Shown here piece by piece: positions 7,856 through 16,800 of a stretch of DNA of 60,785 bases. The notes below the pieces were generated by a model. It worked only from the letters and a program-made list of their open reading frames with translations. It searched no databases and was not told the origin of the DNA. Each line of letters begins with the position of its first letter. Position 1 is the first letter of the stretch. The translations under genes were made by a program, and so were the position numbers. This DNA comes from Palleronia salina (GTDB lineage Bacteria > Pseudomonadota > Alphaproteobacteria > Rhodobacterales > Rhodobacteraceae): contig NZ_FQZA01000016.1 of the NCBI RefSeq assembly GCF_900141995.1, forward strand, positions 1-60,785, given 5' to 3'.

Positions 7856-8762
7856 GAATTGGCCTGCCCGCCTTCACCTGCGCCACATCCGCTCGTTCCT
7901 CGAGATCGCGCGCGCCGAAAGCATCTCGAAGGCCGCTGAGACCCTGAACGTCACGCAGCCGGCGGTGTCGAAGGGCCTGAAAGAGCTCGAGGAGATCCTG
8001 GGCACACGGCTGTTCGACCGGGTGGGCCGGGGCCTTCGGCTGAACGAGGCGGGCCGCATTTTCCAGGCCCATGCCGCGGCGTCCATGTCCGAGCTCATGC
8101 GCGCGCAGGAAAGGCTCGCGCGCGACGGCGGCGCGCCCGCGCGGCTGTCGGTGGGGGTCTTGCCCACGGCCGCCGGGGATCTGCTGCCGCGCGCGGCGCT
8201 GGCCTTCGGTGATGCCCTGCCGAAGGCCACGCTGCACGTGCTGACGGGGCCGAACTGGCTGCTGTTCAACCACCTGCGCGACGGCACGGTGGACCTTGTC
8301 GTGGGGCGCATGCCCGAGCAGGACTCGGCCACCGGGGTCACCTTCGAGCAGCTCTACCTCGAGGATATCGTGCTGGTCTGCCGCCCCGGTCACCCGTTGC
8401 TGACGGCCCCCGCCCCCGAGGCGGGCCTGCCCGCCTATCCGCTGATCCTGCCGCCGCGCGGCGCGGTGATCTCGGCCACGGTCGAGCGGTACCTGGCCAG
8501 CATCGGACTGCCGGGCCTGCGTGCCGCAATCGAGACGGTGGCGCTGCCGATCGGGCGCAAGGTCGTGCGCATGTCCGACGCGGTATGGTTCATTTCGCGC
8601 GGGGTGGTCGCCGACGATATAGACGACGGCAAGCTTCGAACCGTGGCGCTGCAATCGCCGCTACTGTCGGGGCCGGTGGGCATCAGCGTGTCGCGCGCGG
8701 CCCCGATCAGCGTGGCCCGCGATGTCTTCGCCGACTGCCTGCGCGCGGCGGTGCGTGGCTGA
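7854..8762 (+). CDS. pcaQ: LysR-type regulator of the pca operon
   Basis: 302 residues. The N-terminal winged helix-turn-helix (HLRHIRSFLEIARAES..SKAAETLNVTQPAVSKGLKELEE) is typical of LysR proteins. The remainder is the two-lobed periplasmic-binding-like effector domain. Segments such as GVLPTAAGDLLPRA, LVVGRMPE and the C-terminal GPVGISVSR are characteristic of the PcaQ/GbpR/CatR-like branch with TIGR-type pca regulators. The gene diverges from pcaCHG-BKACE-pcaDB. By analogy with rhizobia it should activate the operon in response to beta-carboxy-cis,cis-muconate. The co-inducer assignment comes from that family knowledge, not from the sequence. Confidence 0.9.
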   Translation: MNWPARLHLRHIRSFLEIARAESISKAAETLNVTQPAVSKGLKELEEILGTRLFDRVGRGLRLNEAGRIFQAHAAASMSELMRAQERLARDGGAPARLSVGVLPTAAGDLLPRAALAFGDALPKATLHVLTGPNWLLFNHLRDGTVDLVVGRMPEQDSATGVTFEQLYLEDIVLVCRPGHPLLTAPAPEAGLPAYPLILPPRGAVISATVERYLASIGLPGLRAAIETVALPIGRKVVRMSDAVWFISRGVVADDIDDGKLRTVALQSPLLSGPVGISVSRAAPISVARDVFADCLRAAVRG

Positions 8763-8801
8763 CGGACCGGCAACGGGTGCGCGGCCGGGCCAGGCACCAT
8801 C

Positions 8802-8823
8802 GATTCCGACACCGACCGGAATC
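8802..8823. terminator. Hairpin between convergent pcaQ and YhaN-like genes
   Basis: GATTCCG (8802-8808) and CGGAATC (8817-8823) form a perfect 7-bp stem around an 8-base loop in the 59-bp gap between two converging genes. It could serve both directions, although it touches the stop codon of the YhaN-like gene. No long U-run is present. Confidence 0.45.
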
Positions 8824-11800
8824 ACTTCCGCGGCGGAAGCGTGATGACCCGTGCCTCCGGGATGCGCGTCCGGGCCATCTCGACGAGGTGGACGTGGTGG
8901 GTGAACAGGATCGCCTGGCCGCGACGGCCCAGTTCGGCCGTCAGTTCCAGCGCGGCGGCGGCACGCGTGTCGTCGAAGGTTTCCAGGATGTCGTCGGTCA
9001 CGAAGGGCAGCGGGCCGGCCTCGGCCACGAAGGCGGCGTGCCCCGCGATGCGCAAGGCGAGGTAAAGCTGCGCGCGGGTGCCGGTCGACATCCCGTCGGC
9101 GGGCACAGGCACGTCGTCGCTGATGCCCACCATCCGTTCGCCCTGCCCTTCCCGCCATGTCTCGAGCCTTTCCCACACGCCGCCGGTCAGGGTGGCGAAG
9201 GCCGCCTGTGTCTCGCGCAGCATCAGGCCGCGGCGGTCCTCGCCCAGGCGCCGCAGGGCGGCCCGTGCGGCGGCAAGACCGATCATGCGGGCGGCGGCGT
9301 CCCGTGCGCCGGACCGCAAGTCCTCCAGCAGCGCCGCCCGGTCCTGGTCGGCGGCCGCCGCGCCGCCGGCGTCCAGGGCACCGCGCAGAGCCTCCTCGGC
9401 CGCGCCGAGCGCCTGGTTCGCGGTGTCGGCCTCCGCCTCGGCCGTGGCGACGGCGTCTGCCAACAGCGGCAGGCGCGCGGGGTCGTCGACCGACTCTTCG
9501 CCGGCCAGGCGGGCGGCATCGAACCCCACGGCCGCCCGGGCGATATCGTCGTCGATCCGCGCGAGATCGGCGCGCAGGGCATCGCGCTGCGCCAGCCGAC
9601 GGGCGAAGGCGGGCGGGTCCGCCGCCTCGGCCCCCTCCTGCCCCTCCAACAACGCGGATATCCGACCCCGCGCCGCGCGCGCGTCCATCTCGGCGGTCCG
9701 GATCGCCTCGTCGGCCTTCTCGTGCGCGGTGGACTGGGTGGCGATTTCACGCGCGGTCTCCTCGGCGGCGCGGAAACGGGACTCGGCGGCCCGGATCAGC
9801 GCGTCCGCGCCCTCGGCGTCACCGATGATCCGGCGCGGCAGGGCCGCGGCGGCCCCGAAGGCGGCAAGCGCGCGCTCCATGGCATCGATCCGGCGGTCGA
9901 GGTCGCGCAGATCCCCCATCAGCCCGGCCAGGTCGCGCGCGTCGGGCAGGGCCGCACGGATCGCCTGCGGGGCCATCCCCTCGGCCCAGCTGCCGGCCGC
10001 GACATCCTCGACAACCGCGAGACGAGCCCGCGCATCGCGCTCGGCACGCTCGGCCAGCTTGGCTAGCTTGTCGATCCGCGCCGCCTGATCCTCCCAAGCC
10101 GTGCGCGCGGCCTGCGCGCCGCGCAGCGTCTCGAGATGGCGGCGCGCGGCGGGAACCAACGCGCCCGCCCCGAGGTCTCCGCCGCTGTCGGCAAGGGCCG
10201 AGGCCAGCGTTTCGGTCAGCGCGGCGTGCCGCGTCTCGGCGCGGGTCAGCCGGGACCGCGCCGTCTCGGCGGCTGCCGCGCGGTCCAGAGCCGTGGCAAG
10301 CATCGTCCGCCTTGCGCGGACCGCCGTCCCCGGCGCGTCGGGTGGCAGCAGGAGCCGCGCGGCCATTTCGGCCAGAGCCTTCATCGCTTTGTCGTTCCGC
10401 GCCTTGGCGGACTCGACCAGTTCAAGCGCCGTGCGCGCCTCGACCTCGGCGGCTGCCAGCTCTTCTTGGCGGGCCAGCAATGCGGCCCGGGCATCGGCAC
10501 CCGCCGCGTGCGCCGCAATGGCGGCATCGTCGGCACGAAGGGCGGCTTCGAACCGGTCGGCGGTTACCGCGTCAAGTGCGGCGCGGTGGGCGGACCACGC
10601 GGCCTCGCGCTCACCGCGCAGGCGCTGCAAGGCCGCCGCGTCCACGCTGCCCGGGTTCCGCTCGGCCGCGTCCAGCCGGGCCCGCGCCGTTTCAAGCGCG
10701 GCACGGGCGTCCGAGGCGTGCGTATCGGCTTCGGCCAGCCGGGTGGCAGCGTGCTCGGCTTCGGACAGAACGGCAGCGACGGTGTCGTCCCCCGGCAATT
10801 CGCCGGTGTCGGACAGCCGCGCGCGCCAATCCTGCGCCAAGCCTTCCGCCGCGCTGTCGGCGGCGGCGTCGCTGTCGGCCGCGGTCTCGCGCAGGGCATC
10901 GAGGTCCGGCGCGTCCTCCTGCATGGCCGCCAGCGCATCGGACAGGGCATCCTCGCCCTTTGGCACCGGGGGCGGCGCTCCGTGATCCTCGCGCGCATCG
11001 TCCATCGTGGTTCGGGCCGCGCGCGCCTCGACCTCGGCCTCCGCGAGGCGCTGCACCGCCGCGTCCAGCCGGTCGTGGATCTCTCGCCGCAACCCCGGCG
11101 GCGGATCGTCGAGGCCCCGGCCCGTGATCTTGCGGCACAGCCGGTCCGCATCCCGGGCCACCGCCGCGCGCTCGTCCCGTCGCCGGTCGAGATCGGCCTC
11201 GGCCCCGCCGACCCGCATCAGCAGCGGCTGTCCGTCGAAGGTCATTTCGCGGATCTCGGCGATCACGGGACCCAGGTCCAGCCCGTCCGGATCGGGCACG
11301 AGGCCGTGCAACCGATCGGCGGCGGCATCACGCGCCGCGATGGACCGTGCGCGTCGGGCGTCGGCCTCGCGCGCGTTCTCGACAAGGGCGGCGATCTCGG
11401 GCACGGCATCGGGCGGCAGGTCCGGTCCGTCCGGGAAGTCGTCGAGCTGCCGGGCCACGCGGTCCCGCTCGGCCCGCAGCGCGGCGCGTCGGGCGGCGGC
11501 CTCGGCATGGGCCAGCGCGCGCCTGGCCTCGGAAAGCCGGTCGCGCGCCGCACCGGCTTCGGCCCGCCGCGCGTCGCGGGTCCGCAAAAGGTCGTCGTGG
11601 CGCAGCGGCGCCAGCCGGCCGTCATGGATCGTCGCGTCCAGCGCCTTCAGCTGGCGCTTGGCCTCGGGGACGGCCTGTTTGCTGCCGCCTTTCTGGTAGA
11701 ACGCGTCCACGTCGGACTGCACGTCGTCCAGCGCCTGCGACAGACCGGACAGGCCGCTCGTCCCCGCATGAAGCAGGCGGCCGAGATCGCCTTTCGCAGC

Positions 11801-12220
11801 CGCGATCTCCTCGCCGCCCGACCGCAGAACCGCGTCGTTCAGGGAAAACCGCGTGCGGTAGGCGTCACGGTCGAGCCCGTGCAGGTGGGTGGCCAGCACG
11901 TGTTCGGGCAGACCGCGGCCATCGCCATCGGTCAGCGATCCGGTCTTCTTCGGCGTACGCTGAAGCGTCAGGGTGCCGCCATCGACCTCGATCTCGGCGC
12001 CCACCAGCAGGTCCTTCCGGTCGAAGCGGAAGGCATAGGGCGTGTTGCGGGGCGGAAAGCCGTAAAGCAGGTCCAGCCACGCGGTGAAGGCCGTGCTTTT
12101 TCCGGCCTCGTTGGGGCCGTAGACGACCGTGACATCGCAGTCGCCGGTGGCCGCGCCGAAATCGAGGCTCTGCCCCTCGAAGTGCCCATAGCGGACCAGG
12201 TCGAGCCGGCGCAGCCTCAT
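8822..12220 (-). CDS. YhaN-like SMC/SbcC-type ATPase
   Basis: 1132 residues. An ABC/SMC-type ATPase head is split by a very long Ala/Arg/Glu/Asp-rich coiled coil. The N-terminal half-head has MRLRRLDLVRYGHFEG and Walker A GPNEAGKST (residues 35-43) followed by the YhaN-type LLYGFPP turn. The C-terminal half has the signature region STGTRAQLYLALRIA, Walker B LPFVTDDILETFDD and the H-loop ILFTHH. The start I chose overlaps the stop of the upstream nuclease gene by four bases (ATGA); the open frame continues upstream only as a shadow of that gene. SbcC/Rad50-like proteins of this class work with a Mre11-like nuclease on DNA ends. The partner is encoded immediately upstream, so this is one complex. 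No zinc-hook CxxC is obvious, as expected for YhaN. Confidence 0.88.
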   Translation of the reverse strand: MRLRRLDLVRYGHFEGQSLDFGAATGDCDVTVVYGPNEAGKSTAFTAWLDLLYGFPPRNTPYAFRFDRKDLLVGAEIEVDGGTLTLQRTPKKTGSLTDGDGRGLPEHVLATHLHGLDRDAYRTRFSLNDAVLRSGGEEIAAAKGDLGRLLHAGTSGLSGLSQALDDVQSDVDAFYQKGGSKQAVPEAKRQLKALDATIHDGRLAPLRHDDLLRTRDARRAEAGAARDRLSEARRALAHAEAAARRAALRAERDRVARQLDDFPDGPDLPPDAVPEIAALVENAREADARRARSIAARDAAADRLHGLVPDPDGLDLGPVIAEIREMTFDGQPLLMRVGGAEADLDRRRDERAAVARDADRLCRKITGRGLDDPPPGLRREIHDRLDAAVQRLAEAEVEARAARTTMDDAREDHGAPPPVPKGEDALSDALAAMQEDAPDLDALRETAADSDAAADSAAEGLAQDWRARLSDTGELPGDDTVAAVLSEAEHAATRLAEADTHASDARAALETARARLDAAERNPGSVDAAALQRLRGEREAAWSAHRAALDAVTADRFEAALRADDAAIAAHAAGADARAALLARQEELAAAEVEARTALELVESAKARNDKAMKALAEMAARLLLPPDAPGTAVRARRTMLATALDRAAAAETARSRLTRAETRHAALTETLASALADSGGDLGAGALVPAARRHLETLRGAQAARTAWEDQAARIDKLAKLAERAERDARARLAVVEDVAAGSWAEGMAPQAIRAALPDARDLAGLMGDLRDLDRRIDAMERALAAFGAAAALPRRIIGDAEGADALIRAAESRFRAAEETAREIATQSTAHEKADEAIRTAEMDARAARGRISALLEGQEGAEAADPPAFARRLAQRDALRADLARIDDDIARAAVGFDAARLAGEESVDDPARLPLLADAVATAEAEADTANQALGAAEEALRGALDAGGAAAADQDRAALLEDLRSGARDAAARMIGLAAARAALRRLGEDRRGLMLRETQAAFATLTGGVWERLETWREGQGERMVGISDDVPVPADGMSTGTRAQLYLALRIAGHAAFVAEAGPLPFVTDDILETFDDTRAAAALELTAELGRRGQAILFTHHVHLVEMARTRIPEARVITLPPRK

Positions 12221-13407
12221 TCCGACCGCGCCATTGACAGGCGGGCCGCGACGGCCGCGAGGCCATCGGCCATCAGTCCCTCGAGCGTGTCGTCGTCGAT
12301 CGCATCGCGCGCCTCGGGCGGCAGGGCATCGCGCAGGTCCGACAGCATCCGCGCAGCTTCTTCCCGGAAGCCCGCCGTACCGGCCTCGAGGCGCATCAGC
12401 GCGACCAGGTCGCCGGCGGCCGCGTCGTCGGGCACCGACAGGTCGGGGGCGACGCGCACGCGATCCAGGTAAAGCTCGCCGATCTCGGCCGCCAGTTCCG
12501 ACAGCGCGTGCCGCGCGTCCCCCGCCCCGGCGGCGAATGGCTGCGCGCCCGGCCCCGCGAGGGTGACGCGCAGGACGGTGGGCCCCTCGGCGGCACCGCG
12601 CAAACCATCGGCAATCCGGTGCAGCCGGGCGGTCTGCGTGTCGTCGCCGGGCAGATCGATCGACACTTCGCGGAAGCCCACGAGGCCGACCGGCAGTTCC
12701 TCGGCTTGCGGTCCCTCCCCGTCGATCCGCACCAGCGTGACCGAGCCACCGCGGGATTCGCGGATGTGGCGGCCCTGCGGGATACCGGGCATCACCACCA
12801 GCGCGCGGTCGCCCCGCCATTCCTGCCGCGCGTGGATGTGGCCTAGCGCCCAGTAGTCATAGCCGTGCTCAAGCAGGTCCGAGACGGCGCAGGGCGCATA
12901 GGGGTCGTGCCCGCGCGTGCCGTCGGGCGAGCAATGCATCAGGCCGAGGTTGATCCGGCCCGGAACCGGCGCGGGGTACCGGGGCAGCAGGCTGCGCGTC
13001 TCGGGACCGCCCGAATGCGACGTGCCGTGGATCGTGGCTGCGCCGATCTCGACGCTGGGCCGATCGGCATCGAGCAGGAAGACGCTATCGCCCAGCGCGC
13101 CGTAACGCGCCGGGTCCAGCAGCCCGTCATGGTTGCCGCGGATCAGGACGGTCGGGATGCCGGCGGCGCCCAGCCGCCCCAGCGCGCGGGCCAGAACCGT
13201 GCGCGTGGCCACGTCCGGCACGCCGTTGTCGAACACGTCCCCCGCGAGCAGCAGCGCATCGACCCTTCGCTCGATCGCGAGGTCGACGATCCGCGCCAAG
13301 ACCTGCCGCGACGCGTCGTGAAGGCGACCCGCCAGGTCCGGGTCGCGCAGCGCGACCGAGCGCAGCGGAGAATCGAGGTGGAGGTCGGCGGCGTGCAGGA
13401 ACCGCAT
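12217..13407 (-). CDS. YhaO/SbcD-like metallophosphoesterase (DNA exonuclease)
   Basis: 396 residues of the Mre11/SbcD branch of calcineurin-like phosphoesterases. The metal-binding motifs appear in order: DLHLDSPL (residues 8-15), LLAGDVFDNG, the RGNHDG block and the GHIHAR motif. The C-terminal ~130 residues form the capping/ATPase-binding region. It is coupled by a four-base overlap to the YhaN-like ATPase. It is expected to nick or resect DNA ends or hairpins in the cytoplasm with energy and structural control from that ATPase. It could alternatively be called SbcD, but the YhaN-type partner favours YhaO. Confidence 0.88.
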   Translation of the reverse strand: MRFLHAADLHLDSPLRSVALRDPDLAGRLHDASRQVLARIVDLAIERRVDALLLAGDVFDNGVPDVATRTVLARALGRLGAAGIPTVLIRGNHDGLLDPARYGALGDSVFLLDADRPSVEIGAATIHGTSHSGGPETRSLLPRYPAPVPGRINLGLMHCSPDGTRGHDPYAPCAVSDLLEHGYDYWALGHIHARQEWRGDRALVVMPGIPQGRHIRESRGGSVTLVRIDGEGPQAEELPVGLVGFREVSIDLPGDDTQTARLHRIADGLRGAAEGPTVLRVTLAGPGAQPFAAGAGDARHALSELAAEIGELYLDRVRVAPDLSVPDDAAAGDLVALMRLEAGTAGFREEAARMLSDLRDALPPEARDAIDDDTLEGLMADGLAAVAARLSMARSE

Positions 13408-13652
13408 TTCAGGACCGCGCCGCCGCGGAACCGGTGCCCGGCGACACGCCGCTTTCGGTCACCAGTCGCTTCGGATCATCCGGCGCGCGGGTCGCGACCG
13501 GGCGTGCCACCCTGACGGCTGGGTCCAGATCATCCGCCAAGCCACACCACCCTCACGACCAACCTGTTCCCGCGTTATCCATTCCATCTCGTGAACCGGA
13601 AAAGACCAGAGGCTCTGGCGAATTCCAAATCAAATCTGACCCGGCTCCGACG

Positions 13653-13687
13653 GGGCCCGTGGCCTGCGGATATAAAGGCCGCGGCCC
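13653..13687 (-). terminator. Strong hairpin downstream of the giant gene
   Basis: A 12-bp stem (arms 13653-13665 and 13676-13687, with one bulged C and one G-U pair) around a 10-base loop. It lies about 155-190 bases beyond the giant gene stop. It lacks a clear U-run, so it may act with Rho or only stabilise the 3' end. Confidence 0.4.
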
Positions 13688-13696
13688 GCACGATGT

Positions 13697-13713
13697 CGCG
13701 GGTGGCACCCGCG
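13697..13713. terminator. Short perfect hairpin downstream of the giant gene
   Basis: CGCGGGT (13697-13703), loop GGC, ACCCGCG (13707-13713). A perfect 7-bp GC stem that would be met first by a polymerase leaving the giant gene. No U-run. Confidence 0.35.
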
Positions 13714-13840
13714 GGATACGGGCGGCCGTGATGACCCGCGACCGCCCGAGCCTGCGCCGACCACTCCCGCGGGCACTTGGAAAGACCGATGAACGCGATG
13801 GACGACGCCCGCGCGGGGGCGCCGTCCCTGCCTTTCGGTG

Positions 13841-16800
13841 TCAGGCGATGTTGCGCAGCCGGTCGATCAGGCGGGCAACGCGCGACCCCCGGGGCTTGGC
13901 CGTCGTCTGAGCCGGGGTCGAGGTCACGCCCGCGGGCCGCTTCCCGATCTGCGACAGCGCCACGGCCGTCGCGGCGCCGGCCGCCAGCTCGGCCCCGGAC
14001 TGCCGCAGACCGAAGAGTTGCTCGGCCTCGGCCGCGGCGATCATCGTGCCACTTTCGGGATCGAAGACCATGTGATGGTCGGCCGCCGCGTGCTTCTTGC
14101 CCTTTCCTTTCGCCTTCTCGTTCGGGGCGGGCGCCGGCTCGGGCGCCGGATCCTCGACCGGGACAGGTTCCGGCTCTGGCTCAGGCGCGGGCGGCGTCAC
14201 GGATGCCGCCTCGGTCGAGACCTCGACGCGCTGACCGGACTCGAGCTCTTCGGCCATGATCGCCAGCGATTCGTGTTCGAGCCCGAGAAGGTGCCCGATC
14301 TCGTGGCGCATGACAGTCAGCAGATCGACCGCCCGGATCGGCGTGCCCTGAACCTCGGGCGCCGTTGCGTCGAGATACCAGCCCGCACCGGCCGCCGTCG
14401 TATCGATCAGGATCGTGTCACCATCGATCGTGCGGGCGAGCGTATCGCCCTCGAGATCGGCGATGACGATCGTGACCTCGCCCAGGGCCGCGATGTCCGC
14501 ATCGTCCAGGAGACCCGTAGCCACCCAGTCCGCGACCGCCTGTTCGTAGATCGGCTGGGCGACGGCGATGTCGAGCTCGGGTCCCACGATGTAGCTGTCG
14601 CCACTGACATGGACCGCCGAACGAGAGGCCAGGCGAAGCGCATCCTCGAATTGCGGGTCGTCGGTGGCCAGGCGGAAGTCGTCGAAGCTCGCCGCGCCCT
14701 CGAGAACCATCAGGCCGAACGCCCCGTCCGACAGGACGGCGTTGAACCCGACCGAGCCGACCTCGCCACCGTTGAGCGACACGGCAAGGCCCGCGCCCTG
14801 CGTCGTGAGCTTGAGACGGTCCGTCCCCTTGGGCGACAGGCCGACGGCGAAGCTTGCGTCGACCACCTGGCCGTCCTCGTCGGTGGCGTGGCCGACCAGG
14901 ATCCGGCCCCCATCCGCGTCGAGGGCAACGAACTTGTAGTTCAGCGCGTCGTAGCGATCGAAGACGAAGCCGGCCATGCCGTCGGTCTCGATGTCGACTT
15001 CCATCTCGAGAACCGCGTTGGCCTGCAGGCCGACCCCGAGGTCGACCGTCTGCACCGACGGCGCGGTGCCGTTGACGGTCCCCACCAGGCGACCCGATGT
15101 CTCGACCCAGCCCGCGCTTTGCGACACGCGCGGCAGCTCGGCCACGGGCGGCGAGAAGTCGTCGGTCTCGTCCAGCGTCCAGTCGGGCGGAAGCGTCTGG
15201 ACCCGGAAGTTGTCGACCCGGCCCTTCGACCCGTCCATCCCGATCCCGACCATGCCGCCATTCAGCGGCACGGGCATGCCGTAGGCATCGATGCGCGGCG
15301 TGTAATCGTGGCTGAACCAGTTCACGCCCGCGACCTGCAAGGTCACGTTGTTGCCGTTCACCGCGACCAGCAGGTCGTAGTTCTGGCCGGGCTTGATGCG
15401 CACGGGCTTGTTCGACTGCACCGTATAGTGCCAGCCGCTCGCATCCACGTAACCCATCTCGATCTTGTTCGTGGACACGTTGATGCCCGCGAACTTGAAA
15501 TCGACGTCCGAGTGATAGTCGAAGATGATATACGCGTTCGCCTTCCAGCCGCCCGTGGGCTTGTCGAGGTTCACCGTGGCCGCCAGCTCGTAATAGGTGG
15601 GCAGGAAATCATCCAGCAGAAAGACGCCTGACGCTTTCTGACCCTCGATCTCGGACGTCACGTTCATGATGCCCGCTTCGGCGGTGAAGCTGCCGGTGTC
15701 GGCGGCGAAGCCCTGGGTGGTCCGGTCGTTGAAGTCGGCCGTGCGCAGGATGTCCCGGCGCCCGCCCGGGATGTTTCCGGCCTGCGGATCGGTCGGCGGG
15801 CCGGATTGGTCCTGCCAGAAGCCACGGTCGCGCTGGGTCACCAGGCCAAGCTCGCCATAGGGGTCGCCCTGTTCCTGGATGACGTTGGAATAGCGGCTTT
15901 CATGGTTCGGGCCGATATCCGCCGTCCGGGTCATGTCGACCCCGTCCGAGAAGGCCTGTGCCGCCAGGAAATCCCATAGCTGCGGCGGCACCTGCCGGCT
16001 GACCGTCGCGATCCCGAAGGGCGCGAAGGGCACGATGTACGAGTTGAACTCGCCCAGGTGGTCGATCAGGCGATCGCCGCCGGTGTTGCCGATCAGGATA
16101 TCCAGCCCCGCGCCGCCGAAGATCCTATCTTCCCACACGCGGTGCGTCTCGGGCGCGTCGTTCAGCGCGCCGGTCGTGTCGCGGCTGGCCCCGCCGTCGC
16201 CGGGGACGCCGACCACGTCGTCGCCGTTCATCAGGTCATTGCCGAAGCCGCCGTAGATATGGTCACGGCCCGTGCCGCCGACGATCCAGTCATTGCCCAT
16301 GTCACCGAACAGGCGGTCGTCGCCGTCGGAATGAACCTCGATCCAGGAGCTTTCGATGGGTGTGCCGTTCGGCGCGAACTCGGTATAGCCGCCGATCAGT
16401 TCGCCCTCGGTGTCGGGCGCGTTCAGGAAGTACTGCTTCTTCCCGTCCGGCGCGCCGTCCTTCCAGAGCGTTCCGTCCTCCTCGAAGAGGATCGTGCGGC
16501 GCGGATCGTACTCGTCGTAGAGATAGAACTCGCCCGTGCGCTGCAGCGTCGGCGTCGGCTCGTTCCAGTGGGCGTCGCCCGAGTTGAAGACCAGGATGTT
16601 CGACGGGTTCCAGGGCCGCGTGAAGTCGGTCCTTGCCAGGCCGATGACCCCCGTCTGGTCGATATCGACGCTGACGTCGGGCAGCGTGCCGTAACGCTGG
16701 ACATAGGCTTCGGACAGAACCTCGTGGCCGCCGATCGCGTCGTCGCCGGATCCGCCGTGGATGAAATCCTGGCCCAGGCCGCCGAACAGGACGTCGTCGG

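Larger units (their letters stand above)
13408..13840. other. Spacer between giant gene and YhaO-like gene
   Basis: No gene is supportable here. It holds two strong hairpins downstream of the giant gene (listed separately) and a short AT-rich patch at 13621-13645. The promoter of the YhaO/YhaN pair should lie here, but no clear -35/-10 pair was found. Confidence 0.5.

Noticed and set aside
7377-8654. 425-codon version of PcaC
   Set aside because: The extra 298 codons are antisense to pcaQ. The ATG at 7760 has a good ribosome site and gives the normal 127-residue enzyme.
8822-12820. 1332-codon version of the YhaN-like ATPase
   Set aside because: The first 200 codons are a shadow of the YhaO-like gene; the protein-like N-terminus begins at MRLRRLDLVRYG with an ATGA overlap.
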